From positions 6,386,001 to 6,450,000 of the forward strand of contig NZ_CP017248.1 of the NCBI RefSeq assembly GCF_001735805.1: 64,000 bases of DNA. Reading direction: 5' to 3'. This document shows, in pieces, positions 15,089-25,367 of the stretch (positions within the stretch are counted from its first letter, which is position 1; the number at the start of each line of letters is the position of its first letter). The position numbers and the translations under genes were made by a program. The notes under the pieces were generated by a model. It searched no databases and was not told the origin of the DNA. It saw only the letters and a list, made by a program, of their open reading frames with translations. This stretch comes from Streptomyces fodineus (GTDB lineage Bacteria; Actinomycetota; Actinomycetes; Streptomycetales; Streptomycetaceae).

Positions 15089-16699
15089 GTGGTGACCTTG
15101 GACGTACGGCCTCAGCTGCTCGACACACTCTCCGCTCTGCGCGACCGTGTCGCCGCCACACGCTTTCCGCTGCCCCTGCCAGGGGCAGCACGCGCGCGTG
15201 CCAATCGCGACGAACTCCTCGCGCAACTCGACGACTACCTGGTACCCCGCCTGCGCGAGCCCGAGGCGCCCTTGCTGGCGGTCATCGGCGGATCCACCGG
15301 CGCGGGCAAGTCGACGCTTGTGAACTCCCTCGTCGGACGGCGCGTGAGTGAGGCGGGCGTGCTACGGCCCACGACCCTGACGCCGGTCCTGGTCTGTCAT
15401 CCGGACGACCACCAGTGGTTCAGCACCATGCGCGTGCTCCCCGAGCTGACGCGGGTCTGGGCGAACCGGCAGGACCCCCTGGACGATCTTCTGCTGCCCG
15501 CCCGCGAGGACTCCGCGCGCGTGCTGCGCATCGAGACCGCCGAAACCCTCCCGCGCGGGCTCGCCCTCCTCGACGCGCCCGACATCGACTCGCTGGTCGC
15601 CGACAACCGCGTCCTGGCCGCGGAGCTCATCTGCGCCGCCGACGTCTGGATCATGGTCACGACGGCGACCCGTTACGCCGACGCCGTCCCCTGGCACCTG
15701 CTGCGCACCGCCAAGGAGTACGACGCCACCCTCGTCACCGTCCTGGACCGGGTGCCCCACCAGGTCGTCTCCGAGGTGTCCCGGCAGTACGGCGCCCTGC
15801 TCGCCAAGGCCGGGCTCGGCGACGTACCCCGCTTCACCGTGCCCGAGCTGCCCGAGTCCGCCTGGGGTGCCGGCCTGCTGCCCACCACCGCCGTCGCGCC
15901 CCTGAAGGCCTGGCTCGTCCACCATGCCCAGGACGCGGCAGCCCGGCAGCAGGTCGTGGCCCGTACGGCCCACGGCCTCCTCGACTCGCTCAAGTCGCGC
16001 ATCCCCGAACTGGCCGGCGCCGCCGCCGCCCAGTACGCGGCCGGACTCCGGCTCACCTCAGCCGTGGACACCGCCTACGACACCGAGCACGCGCGCGTGC
16101 GGGGCCGTCTGCAGTCCGGTGCCGTCCTCGCCGGTGACGCCCTCAAACGCTGGCGCGCCTATCCCCTCGACTGCACCGCCGGGGAACTCCTCGACGCCCT
16201 CGTGGAGAGCCTCGCGGCCCTGCTGCTGTGCGCCGTCACCGCCGCCGACGAGCGCATCGACGAGACCTGGCGTCACGAACCCGCCGCCGCTGCCCCCGGG
16301 CTCACCGCCCGCGACGCCTCCCTGGAGAGCGCCGAGCACCGCATCGGTCTCGCGGTACGGCGCTGGCGGCGCGAGCTGGAGGAATACGCCGAGGACGAGG
16401 TACGGGACCTGGAGCGCACGGTGGCACTCGACTCCGAGGTGGTGGCCGCGCTGGTGGCCACCGCCGTCCTGGGCGGGCGGCGGGCGCGCAGCGCGGGCGA
16501 GGGACTCGCCGAGCGGATCAGCGCCCACGGCGCGCTCCGGCTGCGTGACCGGGCCGGACGGCTGCTCATCGAGCACGTGGACCGGGTCCTGCACACCGAA
16601 CGCGAGCGGCGCCTCGCCCCGCTCGACGCCCTGGAGGTCCATCCCGACCCCCAGGCCCAACTCATCGCCGCGCTGTCCGTACTGCAGAAGGAGAGGTGA
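15089..16699 (+). CDS. dynA: dynamin-like GTPase, first of pair (DynA-type)
   Basis: GTG 15089 begins VVTLDVRPQLLDTLSALRDR; an in-frame ATG at 15050 is an alternative. The protein (536 aa) has a P-loop GGSTGAGKST near residues 66-75, switch-like LRPTTLTPV, a DxxG-type LLDAPD and helical stalk regions rich in Ala, Arg and Glu, with no clear membrane helix. The layout matches the Streptomyces DynA/DynB operon, whose products stabilise FtsZ rings during sporulation septation. The next gene starts three bases after its stop, so the two are coupled. The symbol rests on organisation and motifs. Confidence 0.7.
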   Translation: MVTLDVRPQLLDTLSALRDRVAATRFPLPLPGAARARANRDELLAQLDDYLVPRLREPEAPLLAVIGGSTGAGKSTLVNSLVGRRVSEAGVLRPTTLTPVLVCHPDDHQWFSTMRVLPELTRVWANRQDPLDDLLLPAREDSARVLRIETAETLPRGLALLDAPDIDSLVADNRVLAAELICAADVWIMVTTATRYADAVPWHLLRTAKEYDATLVTVLDRVPHQVVSEVSRQYGALLAKAGLGDVPRFTVPELPESAWGAGLLPTTAVAPLKAWLVHHAQDAAARQQVVARTAHGLLDSLKSRIPELAGAAAAQYAAGLRLTSAVDTAYDTEHARVRGRLQSGAVLAGDALKRWRAYPLDCTAGELLDALVESLAALLLCAVTAADERIDETWRHEPAAAAPGLTARDASLESAEHRIGLAVRRWRRELEEYAEDEVRDLERTVALDSEVVAALVATAVLGGRRARSAGEGLAERISAHGALRLRDRAGRLLIEHVDRVLHTERERRLAPLDALEVHPDPQAQLIAALSVLQKER

Positions 16700-16702
16700 C
16701 CG

Positions 16703-19408
16703 GTGACCGCCGTCACTGACCACGACCACACGGACCATATGGGCCACGTCGGTCAATCCGGCCACGTGGATCACCAGTCCGCGCAGAAGGACGATCACTC
16801 CGACCACGCCGGCGACATGGACCACGGCGAGCACATCGGTCGCAGGGAGCGCAGCGGTTACATGGAGCACGGGCGCGGGCGCGGGCACGGGCCGGGGCAT
16901 GAGCCGGGCGAGCGCGAGGCGGGGGCCGGGCCGGAGGGCCTCGGCGGCAGCGAGTCCAGCGACGGCTTCGGGGGCGGGGGCCGTGCGGAGGACGGCGCCG
17001 GACCGGTCGCCTCCGCTGTTGCCGGCGCCGTTGAGGACTCGGCCGAGGGCGCGACGGACGCCGTGACCGGGGATGTGGCGGGGGAGGCTTCGTACGAGGG
17101 CGGGGACGGGCGCCACGCGCGCGTGGGCGAGCCGAGGGCCGAAGCGGATCTCCGGCCCGCTTCGGTGCTGGACCACGAAAGTGACGTCCAGGACGGGGAC
17201 ACCGAACGGGGGCAGCACGCGCGCGTGCGGGACGAGAACGCCCCGCCGGAAGCCGACGGGGCTTGGGAAGGCCGTACGACCGAGGAGGCCTGCGCACCTC
17301 AGGAGCCCGGCGAAGGCCCCGGCGAAGGCAAGGAGCCCGCCTGCGCGGCCACGGAGGCGGACGCACCTGGGCAGGCTCACGGAACGCAAGAAACCCACGA
17401 GACCGAGGAACCCGGCGGCAGGACCGGAACGGGTGCCGCCCGCGAGCCCGGCGCGCCCCGCCACGCGCCCGCGCGCGAGAAGGAAGCCCCCGCCGCCCAG
17501 CCTCCGCATCCCCGTTCGCCGTACCAGCAACAGCAACCGCAACCGCGCCGACGGCCCTCCGTCGGCCTCGAAAATCTCAAGGACCCCCTCACTTCCGGCA
17601 GCCCCGTCCCCGCCTCCGCCAGCCCCGCAGCCGTACCGCTCGGCGCCACCCCCACCCAGGACAGCGACCCGGCCTCCGCCGAGGCGCCGTGGGGCGACGG
17701 GCTGATCGCCCGACGGGTCACGGAGACCGGCACCGCCGAACGTGCCTCCGCGCTGGAGACCACGCCCCGGGCCCCGGGCAGCGGGCAGACCCCCGCCCCC
17801 CTGGCGTACGACGGCCCGCTCCGTTCCCGGCTGGACGCGCTGCGCGAGCTCGTCGGGCTGTCCCGGACCCGGCTGGACACCCATACCCTCGCCGAGGCGG
17901 GCCGGGTGCTGGACGAGGCGTCGGCCCGGCGCAAGCTGTCCGGCCAGCACACGGTCGTCGCCATCGCGGGTGCGACCGGCAGCGGCAAGTCGCAGCTGTT
18001 CAACGTCCTTGCCGGCGTTGCCATTTCGGAGACCGGCGTACGACGCCCGACCACCGCCTCGCCCATCGCGTGCAGCTGGAGCGACGGTGCGGCCGGCCTC
18101 ATCGACCGGCTCGGCATCCCCGGCCGCCTGCGCCGCCGCCCGGCGCACAACCCGGACAGCGAGGCGCAGTTGCGCGGGCTGGTCCTGGTCGACCTGCCCG
18201 ACCACGACTCCGCCGCGGTGGAGCACCGCAAGCAGGTCGACCGGATCCTGAAGCTGGTCGACGCGGTGATCTGGGTCGTCGACCCGGAGAAGTACGCCGA
18301 CGCCGTGCTGCACGAGCGCTATCTGCGGCCCATGGCCGGGCACGCGGAGATCATGTTCGTCGTCCTCAACCAGATCGACCGGCTGCCCGCGGAGGCCGCC
18401 GACCAGGTTCTGGACGACCTGCGCAGACTGCTCGACGAGGACGGCGTCGCGCTCGGCGAGTACGGCGAACCGGGCGCCACCGTGCTCGCGCTGTCCGCGC
18501 TCACCGGCGACGGCGTCGACGAACTGCGCGAGGTGCTCGGCCAGTTCGTGGCGGAGCGCGGCGCGGCGGCCCGCCGGGTGTCGGCCGACGTGGACGCCGC
18601 CGGAGCCGATCTGCAGCCGGTGTACGCCACCGGGCGCCGGGCCGGCCTCAGCGAGGAGGCGCGCGAGGAGTTCGCCGCACGGCTCGCGGACGCGGTGGGC
18701 GCCGTCGCGGCGGGCGAGGCCGCCGAGCGCGCCTGGCTGCGCAACGCGGGCCGCGCGTGCGGTACGCCCTGGCTGCGGCTGTGGCGCTGGTACCGGTTCC
18801 GCGGCGAATCCACCACGGGCCGCATCCCGGTGCGCACGACCCAGCCGGACGAGGAGGCCACGGCCCGCCAGCGCGTGGAACAGGCGGTCCGTACGGTGTC
18901 CGAGCGGGCCTCGGCAGGGCTGCCCGCGCCGTGGGCGCAGGCGGTGCGCGAGGCGGCCGTACGCGGGTCCCAGGGGCTGTCCGAGGCGCTGGACGAGCTG
19001 GCCGCACGGGCGGGACTGCCGCCGGGCCGGCCGCCGCGGCCGGGCTGGTGGCCGGCGGCGGTGCTGGTCCAGGCGGCGATGACCCTGCTCCAGGTCGTGG
19101 GCGGCGTGTGGCTGGGCGGCCAGATCGTCGGAGTCATGGCGCCCAACCTCGGGGTTCCGGTGCTGCTGATGCTCTGCGGGATCATCGGCGGTCCGCTGGT
19201 CGAGTGGGGCTGCCGGATGGCGGCCAGGGGCCCGGCCCGGCGCTACGGCCAGGACGCGGAACGACGCCTCAGAGAGGCCGCCGCCGGCTGCGGCCGAGCC
19301 CGCGTCCTCGACCCGGTGGCGGCGGAGCTGCTGCGGTACCGGGAGGTGCGGGAGCAGTACGGACGGGTCATGGGGAGCGGCGCGGTGAGCGGCGCGGGGG
19401 TGAAGTGA
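16703..19408 (+). CDS. dynB: dynamin-like GTPase, second of pair (DynB-type), with His-rich N-terminal extension
   Basis: GTG 16703 follows GAGAGG and lies three bases after the upstream stop. The 901-residue protein has three parts. Residues 1-70 are rich in His and Asp (DHDHTDHMGHVG). Residues 70-370 are low-complexity Gly/Glu/Pro and probably disordered. The GTPase follows: P-loop GATGSGKSQL near 420, VLVDLPDHDS, NQID for guanine. Two C-terminal membrane helices lie near 782-810 and 816-836. Membrane-anchored dynamin with the pair partner suggests a role at sporulation septa. The His-rich extension could bind metal, which is inference. Confidence 0.7.
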   Translation: MTAVTDHDHTDHMGHVGQSGHVDHQSAQKDDHSDHAGDMDHGEHIGRRERSGYMEHGRGRGHGPGHEPGEREAGAGPEGLGGSESSDGFGGGGRAEDGAGPVASAVAGAVEDSAEGATDAVTGDVAGEASYEGGDGRHARVGEPRAEADLRPASVLDHESDVQDGDTERGQHARVRDENAPPEADGAWEGRTTEEACAPQEPGEGPGEGKEPACAATEADAPGQAHGTQETHETEEPGGRTGTGAAREPGAPRHAPAREKEAPAAQPPHPRSPYQQQQPQPRRRPSVGLENLKDPLTSGSPVPASASPAAVPLGATPTQDSDPASAEAPWGDGLIARRVTETGTAERASALETTPRAPGSGQTPAPLAYDGPLRSRLDALRELVGLSRTRLDTHTLAEAGRVLDEASARRKLSGQHTVVAIAGATGSGKSQLFNVLAGVAISETGVRRPTTASPIACSWSDGAAGLIDRLGIPGRLRRRPAHNPDSEAQLRGLVLVDLPDHDSAAVEHRKQVDRILKLVDAVIWVVDPEKYADAVLHERYLRPMAGHAEIMFVVLNQIDRLPAEAADQVLDDLRRLLDEDGVALGEYGEPGATVLALSALTGDGVDELREVLGQFVAERGAAARRVSADVDAAGADLQPVYATGRRAGLSEEAREEFAARLADAVGAVAAGEAAERAWLRNAGRACGTPWLRLWRWYRFRGESTTGRIPVRTTQPDEEATARQRVEQAVRTVSERASAGLPAPWAQAVREAAVRGSQGLSEALDELAARAGLPPGRPPRPGWWPAAVLVQAAMTLLQVVGGVWLGGQIVGVMAPNLGVPVLLMLCGIIGGPLVEWGCRMAARGPARRYGQDAERRLREAAAGCGRARVLDPVAAELLRYREVREQYGRVMGSGAVSGAGVK

Positions 19409-19488
19409 GGGCCGCAGCGAGGGGCGGCGGCAGAGCGCGCGTTGCGGGCGGCGTGAGAGCCGGAGTGGGGGAGCGGGTGGTGTGAGAG

Positions 19489-19528
19489 CGAGGGGCCTCG
19501 GGCGTACCGGGGCCCCTCGGCTGTTTTT
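19489..19528 (+). terminator. rho-independent terminator of the GTPase operon
   Basis: CGAGGGGCC (19489-19497) pairs with GGCCCCTCG (19511-19519), followed by TTTTT at 19524-19528. It lies 80 bases past the second GTPase stop. Confidence 0.85.
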
Positions 19529-19676
19529 CGGGACTTGACGGTCGCCTCTCGGGCCTCTCGGCCGTTTCTCGGGATTCGACGGCCGTTCGCGGGGCCTCTC
19601 GGCCGTTTTTCGGGATTCGACGGTCGTTTCTAGGGCCCCTCGGCCGCTTCTCGGGGCTCCACGGCCGCCTGCCGGG
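19524..19676. repeat. 41-bp tandem repeat, 3.7 copies
   Basis: Units start at 19524, 19565 and 19606, each exactly 41 bases, with a diverged partial fourth from 19647. Each opens TTTYTCGGGAYTYGACGG and ends CCTCGGCCG, repeating the end of the terminator stem above. The array may have grown from the terminator. The rest of 19409-19997 shows no gene. Confidence 0.85.
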
Positions 19677-19997
19677 AGCTCGGGCACCCAGGGTGAACAG
19701 GGCGGCGGGGGACGGGGTCACTCGTGTGGGTGGCGGGGTTTTCCACAGGTGAGGGGTCGTCCACAGCGCTCAGCGGGTCCGGCCGGGCCGAGGCAGTCTG
19801 AGGTCGCGGCGATCGCACGGCGCCTGTCGCCCGAGGGACGGCGGACGGTGCGCGCGATCGGCGGACGTGTGGGCACGTACGGCGCGGGTCGTCCGGGCCC
19901 GCACGGCAGACGCACACGACCGACACAGCCGTACGGGACGACCCGTACGTGCGTCCGCCCGGCCGGAAGGGACCGGGCGGGGGAGGGGAGCGAGGAC

Positions 19998-20474
19998 ATG
20001 AACGAGACCATCGTCTGCGTGGTGGGCAACGTGGCGACCCAGCCGGTGTACCGGGAGGGGGCGGCGGGCCCGTCGGCCCGGTTCCGGCTCGCGGTGACCA
20101 CGCGTTATTGGGACCGGGAGAAGAGCGCCTGGGCCGACGGGCACACCAACTTCTTCACGGTGTGGGCCAACCGCCAGCTCGCGGTCAACGTGAGCGCGTG
20201 TGTGGAGGTGGGCCAGCCGGTCGTCGTGCAGGGCCGGCTGAAGGTGCGCACGGAGGTGCGCGACGGGCAGCAGCAGTGGGCCTCCGCCGACATCGACGCC
20301 GTGGCGATCGGCCACGACCTCTCCCGCGGTACGGCCGTCTTCCAGCGCGCGGCCAAACCGGAAACCGCCCTGACAGCGACCCGGCCGGAGCCGAACTGGG
20401 AGACACCGCGTCCCGCCGACCCCCAGCCGGACGGTGTGCACCAACCGGCCCCGGAGCCAGCAGCGGTGACGTGA
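19998..20474 (+). CDS. ssbB: single-stranded DNA-binding protein, second paralogue (SsbB)
   Basis: ATG 19998 follows GGAGCGAGG. The 158-residue protein is an OB-fold SSB: ETIVCVVGNVATQPVYREG, FRLAVTTRYWDREK, FFTVWANRQLAVNVSACVEVGQPV and VVQGRLKVRTE. The C-terminal third is Pro-rich and lacks the acidic DDDxPF tip of SsbA-type proteins, as expected for the shorter SsbB. In Streptomyces, SsbB is non-essential and linked to chromosome segregation in sporulation. It stands alone, followed by a hairpin. Confidence 0.88.
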   Translation: MNETIVCVVGNVATQPVYREGAAGPSARFRLAVTTRYWDREKSAWADGHTNFFTVWANRQLAVNVSACVEVGQPVVVQGRLKVRTEVRDGQQQWASADIDAVAIGHDLSRGTAVFQRAAKPETALTATRPEPNWETPRPADPQPDGVHQPAPEPAAVT

Positions 20475-20508
20475 CATCAGCGATCGACCGGTCGCACCGA
20501 AACCGGGC

Positions 20509-20540
20509 GGGCGCCTTGGGCCGCCGTGGCCCAACGCCCC
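20509..20540 (+). terminator. hairpin after ssbB
   Basis: TTGGGCC (20516-20522) pairs with GGCCCAA (20528-20534), extended by GGGCG/CGCCC outside a small bulge. It starts 34 bases past the ssbB stop; there is no T-run. Confidence 0.55.
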
Positions 20541-20747
20541 GTACGAACCGGTGGATTTGTCGATATGCCCAGCTCACGGACGGTCCCGGCGATAACGATT
20601 ACGGATCGGATCGCCCATCGGATCATCCGACCGGCAGGAGAGGCTCCGGCTGATCCATAGGATGCCGGGCGTGCCCCTAGGGGCTGCCGATTCTGCTGGT
20701 GGGACCGTCCCCCCACGTCCAACGGGTCCTGCTCGAAGGGGAATTCT

Positions 20748-22160
20748 GTGCTTGCTGCGTTCTCTGGGTTCCGCCGTTCCGCCGGAGCGGCCCGCCTGGC
20801 CGCCACCACGACGGTGTCCGGTCTCGTGGCGGCCGGTGTGCTGTCCGGCGCCGGTACGGCCGTGGCCGACGGGACCGATGGCACACCGCAGACCGAGGGC
20901 GGGGCGACGGCCACACTCAACGGTCTGAAGACCTACGGCGAGGCAGTGATCCACGAGGACGGCGGCGACCAGCGGGTGGCGGCGGGCCTGTTCGAGATGT
21001 CCGTCGACGGCGGCGGCACCCTCCAGACGTACTGCGTCGACCTCCGCAACCCCACCCAGCGCGACACCCCCTATCAGGAGTCGTCCTGGAGCGAGACCTC
21101 GCTGGGTACCAACAAGGACGCCGGCAAGATCCGTTGGATCCTGCAGAACTCCTACCCCCAGGTCAACGACCTCGCCGCGCTCGCCCGCCGGGCCGGCGCC
21201 GGCACGCTGACCGAGCAGGACGCGGCGGCCGGCACCCAGGTGGCGATCTGGCGGTACTCCGACCACGCCAAGGTCGACGCCGTCGACCCGCAGGCCGAGA
21301 AGCTCGCGAACTATCTGCAGAAGACCGCCCGCGACCTCGGCGAACCGCAGGCCTCGCTCACCCTGGACCCGCCCGCGGTCTCCGGCCGGCCGGGGGCCCT
21401 GCTCGGCCCGGTGACCGTGCACACCAACGCGTCAGCCGTCACGGTGAGCCCGCCGCCGGACGCGGCCACCAGCGGGGTGCGGATCACCGACAAGACCGGC
21501 AAGGCGATCAGCTCCGCGCAGAACGGCACCCGGCTGTACTTCCACGTTCCCGATGAGCCGGCGAACGGTACGGCCCAGCTGACCGTGCAGGCGTCGACCA
21601 CGGTGCCGGTGGGCCGGGCCTTCGCCTCCGACAGCCGCAGCCAGACCCAGATCCTGGCCGGCTCCAGCGAGTCCACGGTGTCCGCGACCGCGACCGCCAC
21701 CTGGGCGGCCGAGGGCGCCATACCGGCGGTCTCGGCCCGGAAGAACTGCGCGAAGGGCGGCGTGGACATCATCGCGGCCAACAAGGGCGACCAGCCCTTC
21801 ACCTTCGAGCTGATGGGCGCCGAGCACACCATCCCCGCGGGCACCACCCGCACGGTGACCGTCCCGCTCCAGGAAGACCAGGCCTACGACTTCACGATCA
21901 CCGGCCCCCACGGCTTCAGCCACCGCATCACCGGCGTCCTCGACTGCAAGACCCAGGGCGCGATCACGACCCTGACAGCCCGGCTCCACAACGAACCCAG
22001 CCCCGCCTCGGTGGGCGGCACCACGGCCCCCGACACCAACCTCGCCACCACAGGCGGCTCCGCGATCACCCCCCTGATCGCAGGCGTGGCCATCGGCTTC
22101 GTGGTGATCGGCGGGGCGGTGCTGGTGGTACTGCGCAAGCGGGAACAGCCCGGCGACTGA
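20748..22160 (+). CDS. LAXTG-anchored cell-surface protein with thioester (TQXA) domain
   Basis: GTG 20748 follows GAAGGGGA. The 470-residue precursor has a signal peptide (about 1-40, ending GAGTAVADG). A thioester domain follows with the Cys in TYCVDLRNPT and the TQ motif in AGTQVAIWRYSD (about residue 163); such domains form an internal Cys-Gln thioester that can attach to host or substrate amines. The C-terminus has the sortase signal LATTG (about 431), a membrane helix and a basic tail (VLRKREQ). LAXTG is cut by class E sortases in Streptomyces; no sortase gene lies in this window. Confidence 0.85.
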   Translation: MLAAFSGFRRSAGAARLAATTTVSGLVAAGVLSGAGTAVADGTDGTPQTEGGATATLNGLKTYGEAVIHEDGGDQRVAAGLFEMSVDGGGTLQTYCVDLRNPTQRDTPYQESSWSETSLGTNKDAGKIRWILQNSYPQVNDLAALARRAGAGTLTEQDAAAGTQVAIWRYSDHAKVDAVDPQAEKLANYLQKTARDLGEPQASLTLDPPAVSGRPGALLGPVTVHTNASAVTVSPPPDAATSGVRITDKTGKAISSAQNGTRLYFHVPDEPANGTAQLTVQASTTVPVGRAFASDSRSQTQILAGSSESTVSATATATWAAEGAIPAVSARKNCAKGGVDIIAANKGDQPFTFELMGAEHTIPAGTTRTVTVPLQEDQAYDFTITGPHGFSHRITGVLDCKTQGAITTLTARLHNEPSPASVGGTTAPDTNLATTGGSAITPLIAGVAIGFVVIGGAVLVVLRKREQPGD

Positions 22161-22173
22161 CCCAGGCCCGCCG

Positions 22174-22422
22174 TCACGCCTCGTCGTTCTGGGCGCCGGT
22201 CCCGTCCTGAGAGGTGCGGGGCCCGCCCTGGGGCGTGTCGGGAAAGATCAGCCCTGCCGAACCGCTGATCATCCCGACAGCCCCCAGTCCGCCGAGCGCC
22301 AGCCGCCCGAGGACCTTGGCACCATGCCAGTCGTGCGGAGCCCCGAAAACCACCCACGCGCCCAACGCGAGGCCCGCGATCATGACCGCCAGTCCGCTGA
22401 TACGACGTAAGCCGTGACTCAT
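22174..22422 (-). CDS. small two-helix membrane protein
   Basis: ATG 22422 (MSHGLRRISGLAVMIAGLAL) is preferred over the upstream in-frame GTG-like start because the basic head then directly precedes the first helix. The 82-residue product has two membrane helices (residues 9-26 and about 44-62) and a polar tail. It is convergent with the surface-protein gene, 13 bases from its stop. Function unknown. Confidence 0.6.
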   Translation of the reverse strand: MSHGLRRISGLAVMIAGLALGAWVVFGAPHDWHGAKVLGRLALGGLGAVGMISGSAGLIFPDTPQGGPRTSQDGTGAQNDEA

Positions 22423-22608
22423 GGGCTCATGATCGCCCCTCACTGCTCAGCGCTCAACTGCCACAGAGCCGAACGAGCCACCCCTCGACAACAACAAACA
22501 CCCAGGTCAGAGCCCCCCCATCAAACGGGTTAACACCCAGGCCTGGCGTTCAGGCAAGATGGGGTGTATCTGCCCACTGCCAGATTTCAAGCTGCCGGAC
22601 GGTTTCTC

Positions 22609-24273
<1,665 letters not shown>

Positions 24274-24279
24274 TCGGTC

Positions 24280-24690
24280 TTGCGCCACATCTACCGCTGC
24301 CCGCTGCGCTGGTCGGACATGGACGCGTACGGACATGTCAACAACGCGATCTTCCTCCGCTATCTGGAGGAGGCGCGCATCGACTTCCTGTCCCTGCGGG
24401 GCACGGAGTCCAAGCAGGGGTCCGTGGTGGCGCGCCATGAGATCGACTACAAGCGCCAGCTCGTCCACCGGCCCACCCCCGTGGACATCGAGCTGTGGGT
24501 CACGCAGATCAGGGCCGCGTCCTTCACCGTCTCCTACGAGGTGAAGGACGCGGACGCGATCTACGTCAAGGCCGCCACCGTGGTCGTCCCGTTCGACTTC
24601 GAGACACAGCACCCGCGCCGGATAACCGACGCGGAGCGGGAGTTCCTCGAGAAGTACCGGGACGACGCCGAGGAGGCCGTCGCCGCATGA
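24280..24690 (+). CDS. acyl-CoA thioesterase, hotdog fold (4HBT)
   Basis: TTG 24280 begins six bases after ettA. The 136-residue protein has the 4-hydroxybenzoyl-CoA thioesterase signature WSDMDAYGHVNNAIFLRYLE with the catalytic Asp at 15, then RHEIDYKRQLVHRPTP and VKAATVVVPFDF. Such enzymes hydrolyse acyl-CoA thioesters, usually as tetramers; the natural substrate cannot be read from sequence. Its last codons overlap the ATG of the next gene. Confidence 0.85.
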   Translation: MRHIYRCPLRWSDMDAYGHVNNAIFLRYLEEARIDFLSLRGTESKQGSVVARHEIDYKRQLVHRPTPVDIELWVTQIRAASFTVSYEVKDADAIYVKAATVVVPFDFETQHPRRITDAEREFLEKYRDDAEEAVAA

Positions 24691-25364
24691 CGGTGCTGCA
24701 CCTGGCCGACGAGACGGAGGCGGCCGACCTCGCCGCCTTCCTCTCCCGGCTGCTCCACTACGACCGTGGAGCCGCGGTGCGTCTGCAGGCGGCCGGCACG
24801 GCGCTCGCCGTCTTCGGGCGGCCGCCGTCGTTCGAGGTGCTGGCCGTCCGCGCGGTACGGCTGGCGAAGCCGTACGAGAAGGGGCTCGACGTCACCCTCG
24901 ACGTGACCGTCTCCGCCGGTGAGCTCCTGGAGTCCGTGGACGAGCGGGCGGCCACCGCCGCCGTACCGGCCGCGGTCACCGGTCCGCCGTGGGCCGGTGT
25001 GCTGCCGCCGCGCGGCGGCTGGCGGGCCGAGCCGGGGCTGCCCGCGCCGGACGCGCTGCGGGCGACCGTCGCCGCGGCGGTCACCGAGTTCCGCTCGCGT
25101 ACGCGGGAGCTGGCGCCGGACGGCCGTACCCGCGCCGAGCTGGACCGGATCGGACGGGACATCTGGTCCCGGGAGATCGGGCGGACCGGGCTCCCGGTGC
25201 GGGCCGTGCACGCCGCCCAGTCCCTGGGCTTCCTGCGGCCCGGAACCGATCCGGCCGACACCGGGCTGTTCTCCTCGGGGGCGTGGCTCCGGCTGCGCAC
25301 CCCGTACGGGTCCGTCGCCGTACGGCGGGCCGGGCTCGGCTCCCTCGGCGTCAGCGTGCGCTGA
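24687..25364 (+). CDS. conserved actinobacterial protein of the ettA operon
   Basis: ATG 24687 overlaps the thioesterase stop (ATGA). The 225-residue soluble protein has an N-terminal half with strands (GTALAVFGRPPSFEVLAVRA) and a helical second half (LDRIGRDIWSREIGRTGLPV) ending in a beta hairpin. I recall it as conserved next to ettA and the thioesterase in Streptomyces, without known function. Coupling suggests its product is needed with the thioesterase. Confidence 0.7.
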   Translation: MTVLHLADETEAADLAAFLSRLLHYDRGAAVRLQAAGTALAVFGRPPSFEVLAVRAVRLAKPYEKGLDVTLDVTVSAGELLESVDERAATAAVPAAVTGPPWAGVLPPRGGWRAEPGLPAPDALRATVAAAVTEFRSRTRELAPDGRTRAELDRIGRDIWSREIGRTGLPVRAVHAAQSLGFLRPGTDPADTGLFSSGAWLRLRTPYGSVAVRRAGLGSLGVSVR

Positions 25365-25367
25365 CCC

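Noticed and set aside
19524..19676. CRISPR or origin iterons
   Set aside because: Contiguous 41-bp units without spacers, beginning inside a terminator; no replication gene is adjacent.
16058..19687. A 1209-codon open frame on the minus strand opposite the GTPase pair
   Set aside because: It is a by-product of high GC third positions in the plus-strand genes; its product is low-complexity Arg/Gly/Pro with no domain, while the plus strand encodes clear GTPases.
24280..24690. Thioesterase plus neighbour as part of a polyketide cluster
   Set aside because: No synthase, carrier protein or tailoring genes are nearby; the setting is the housekeeping ettA operon.
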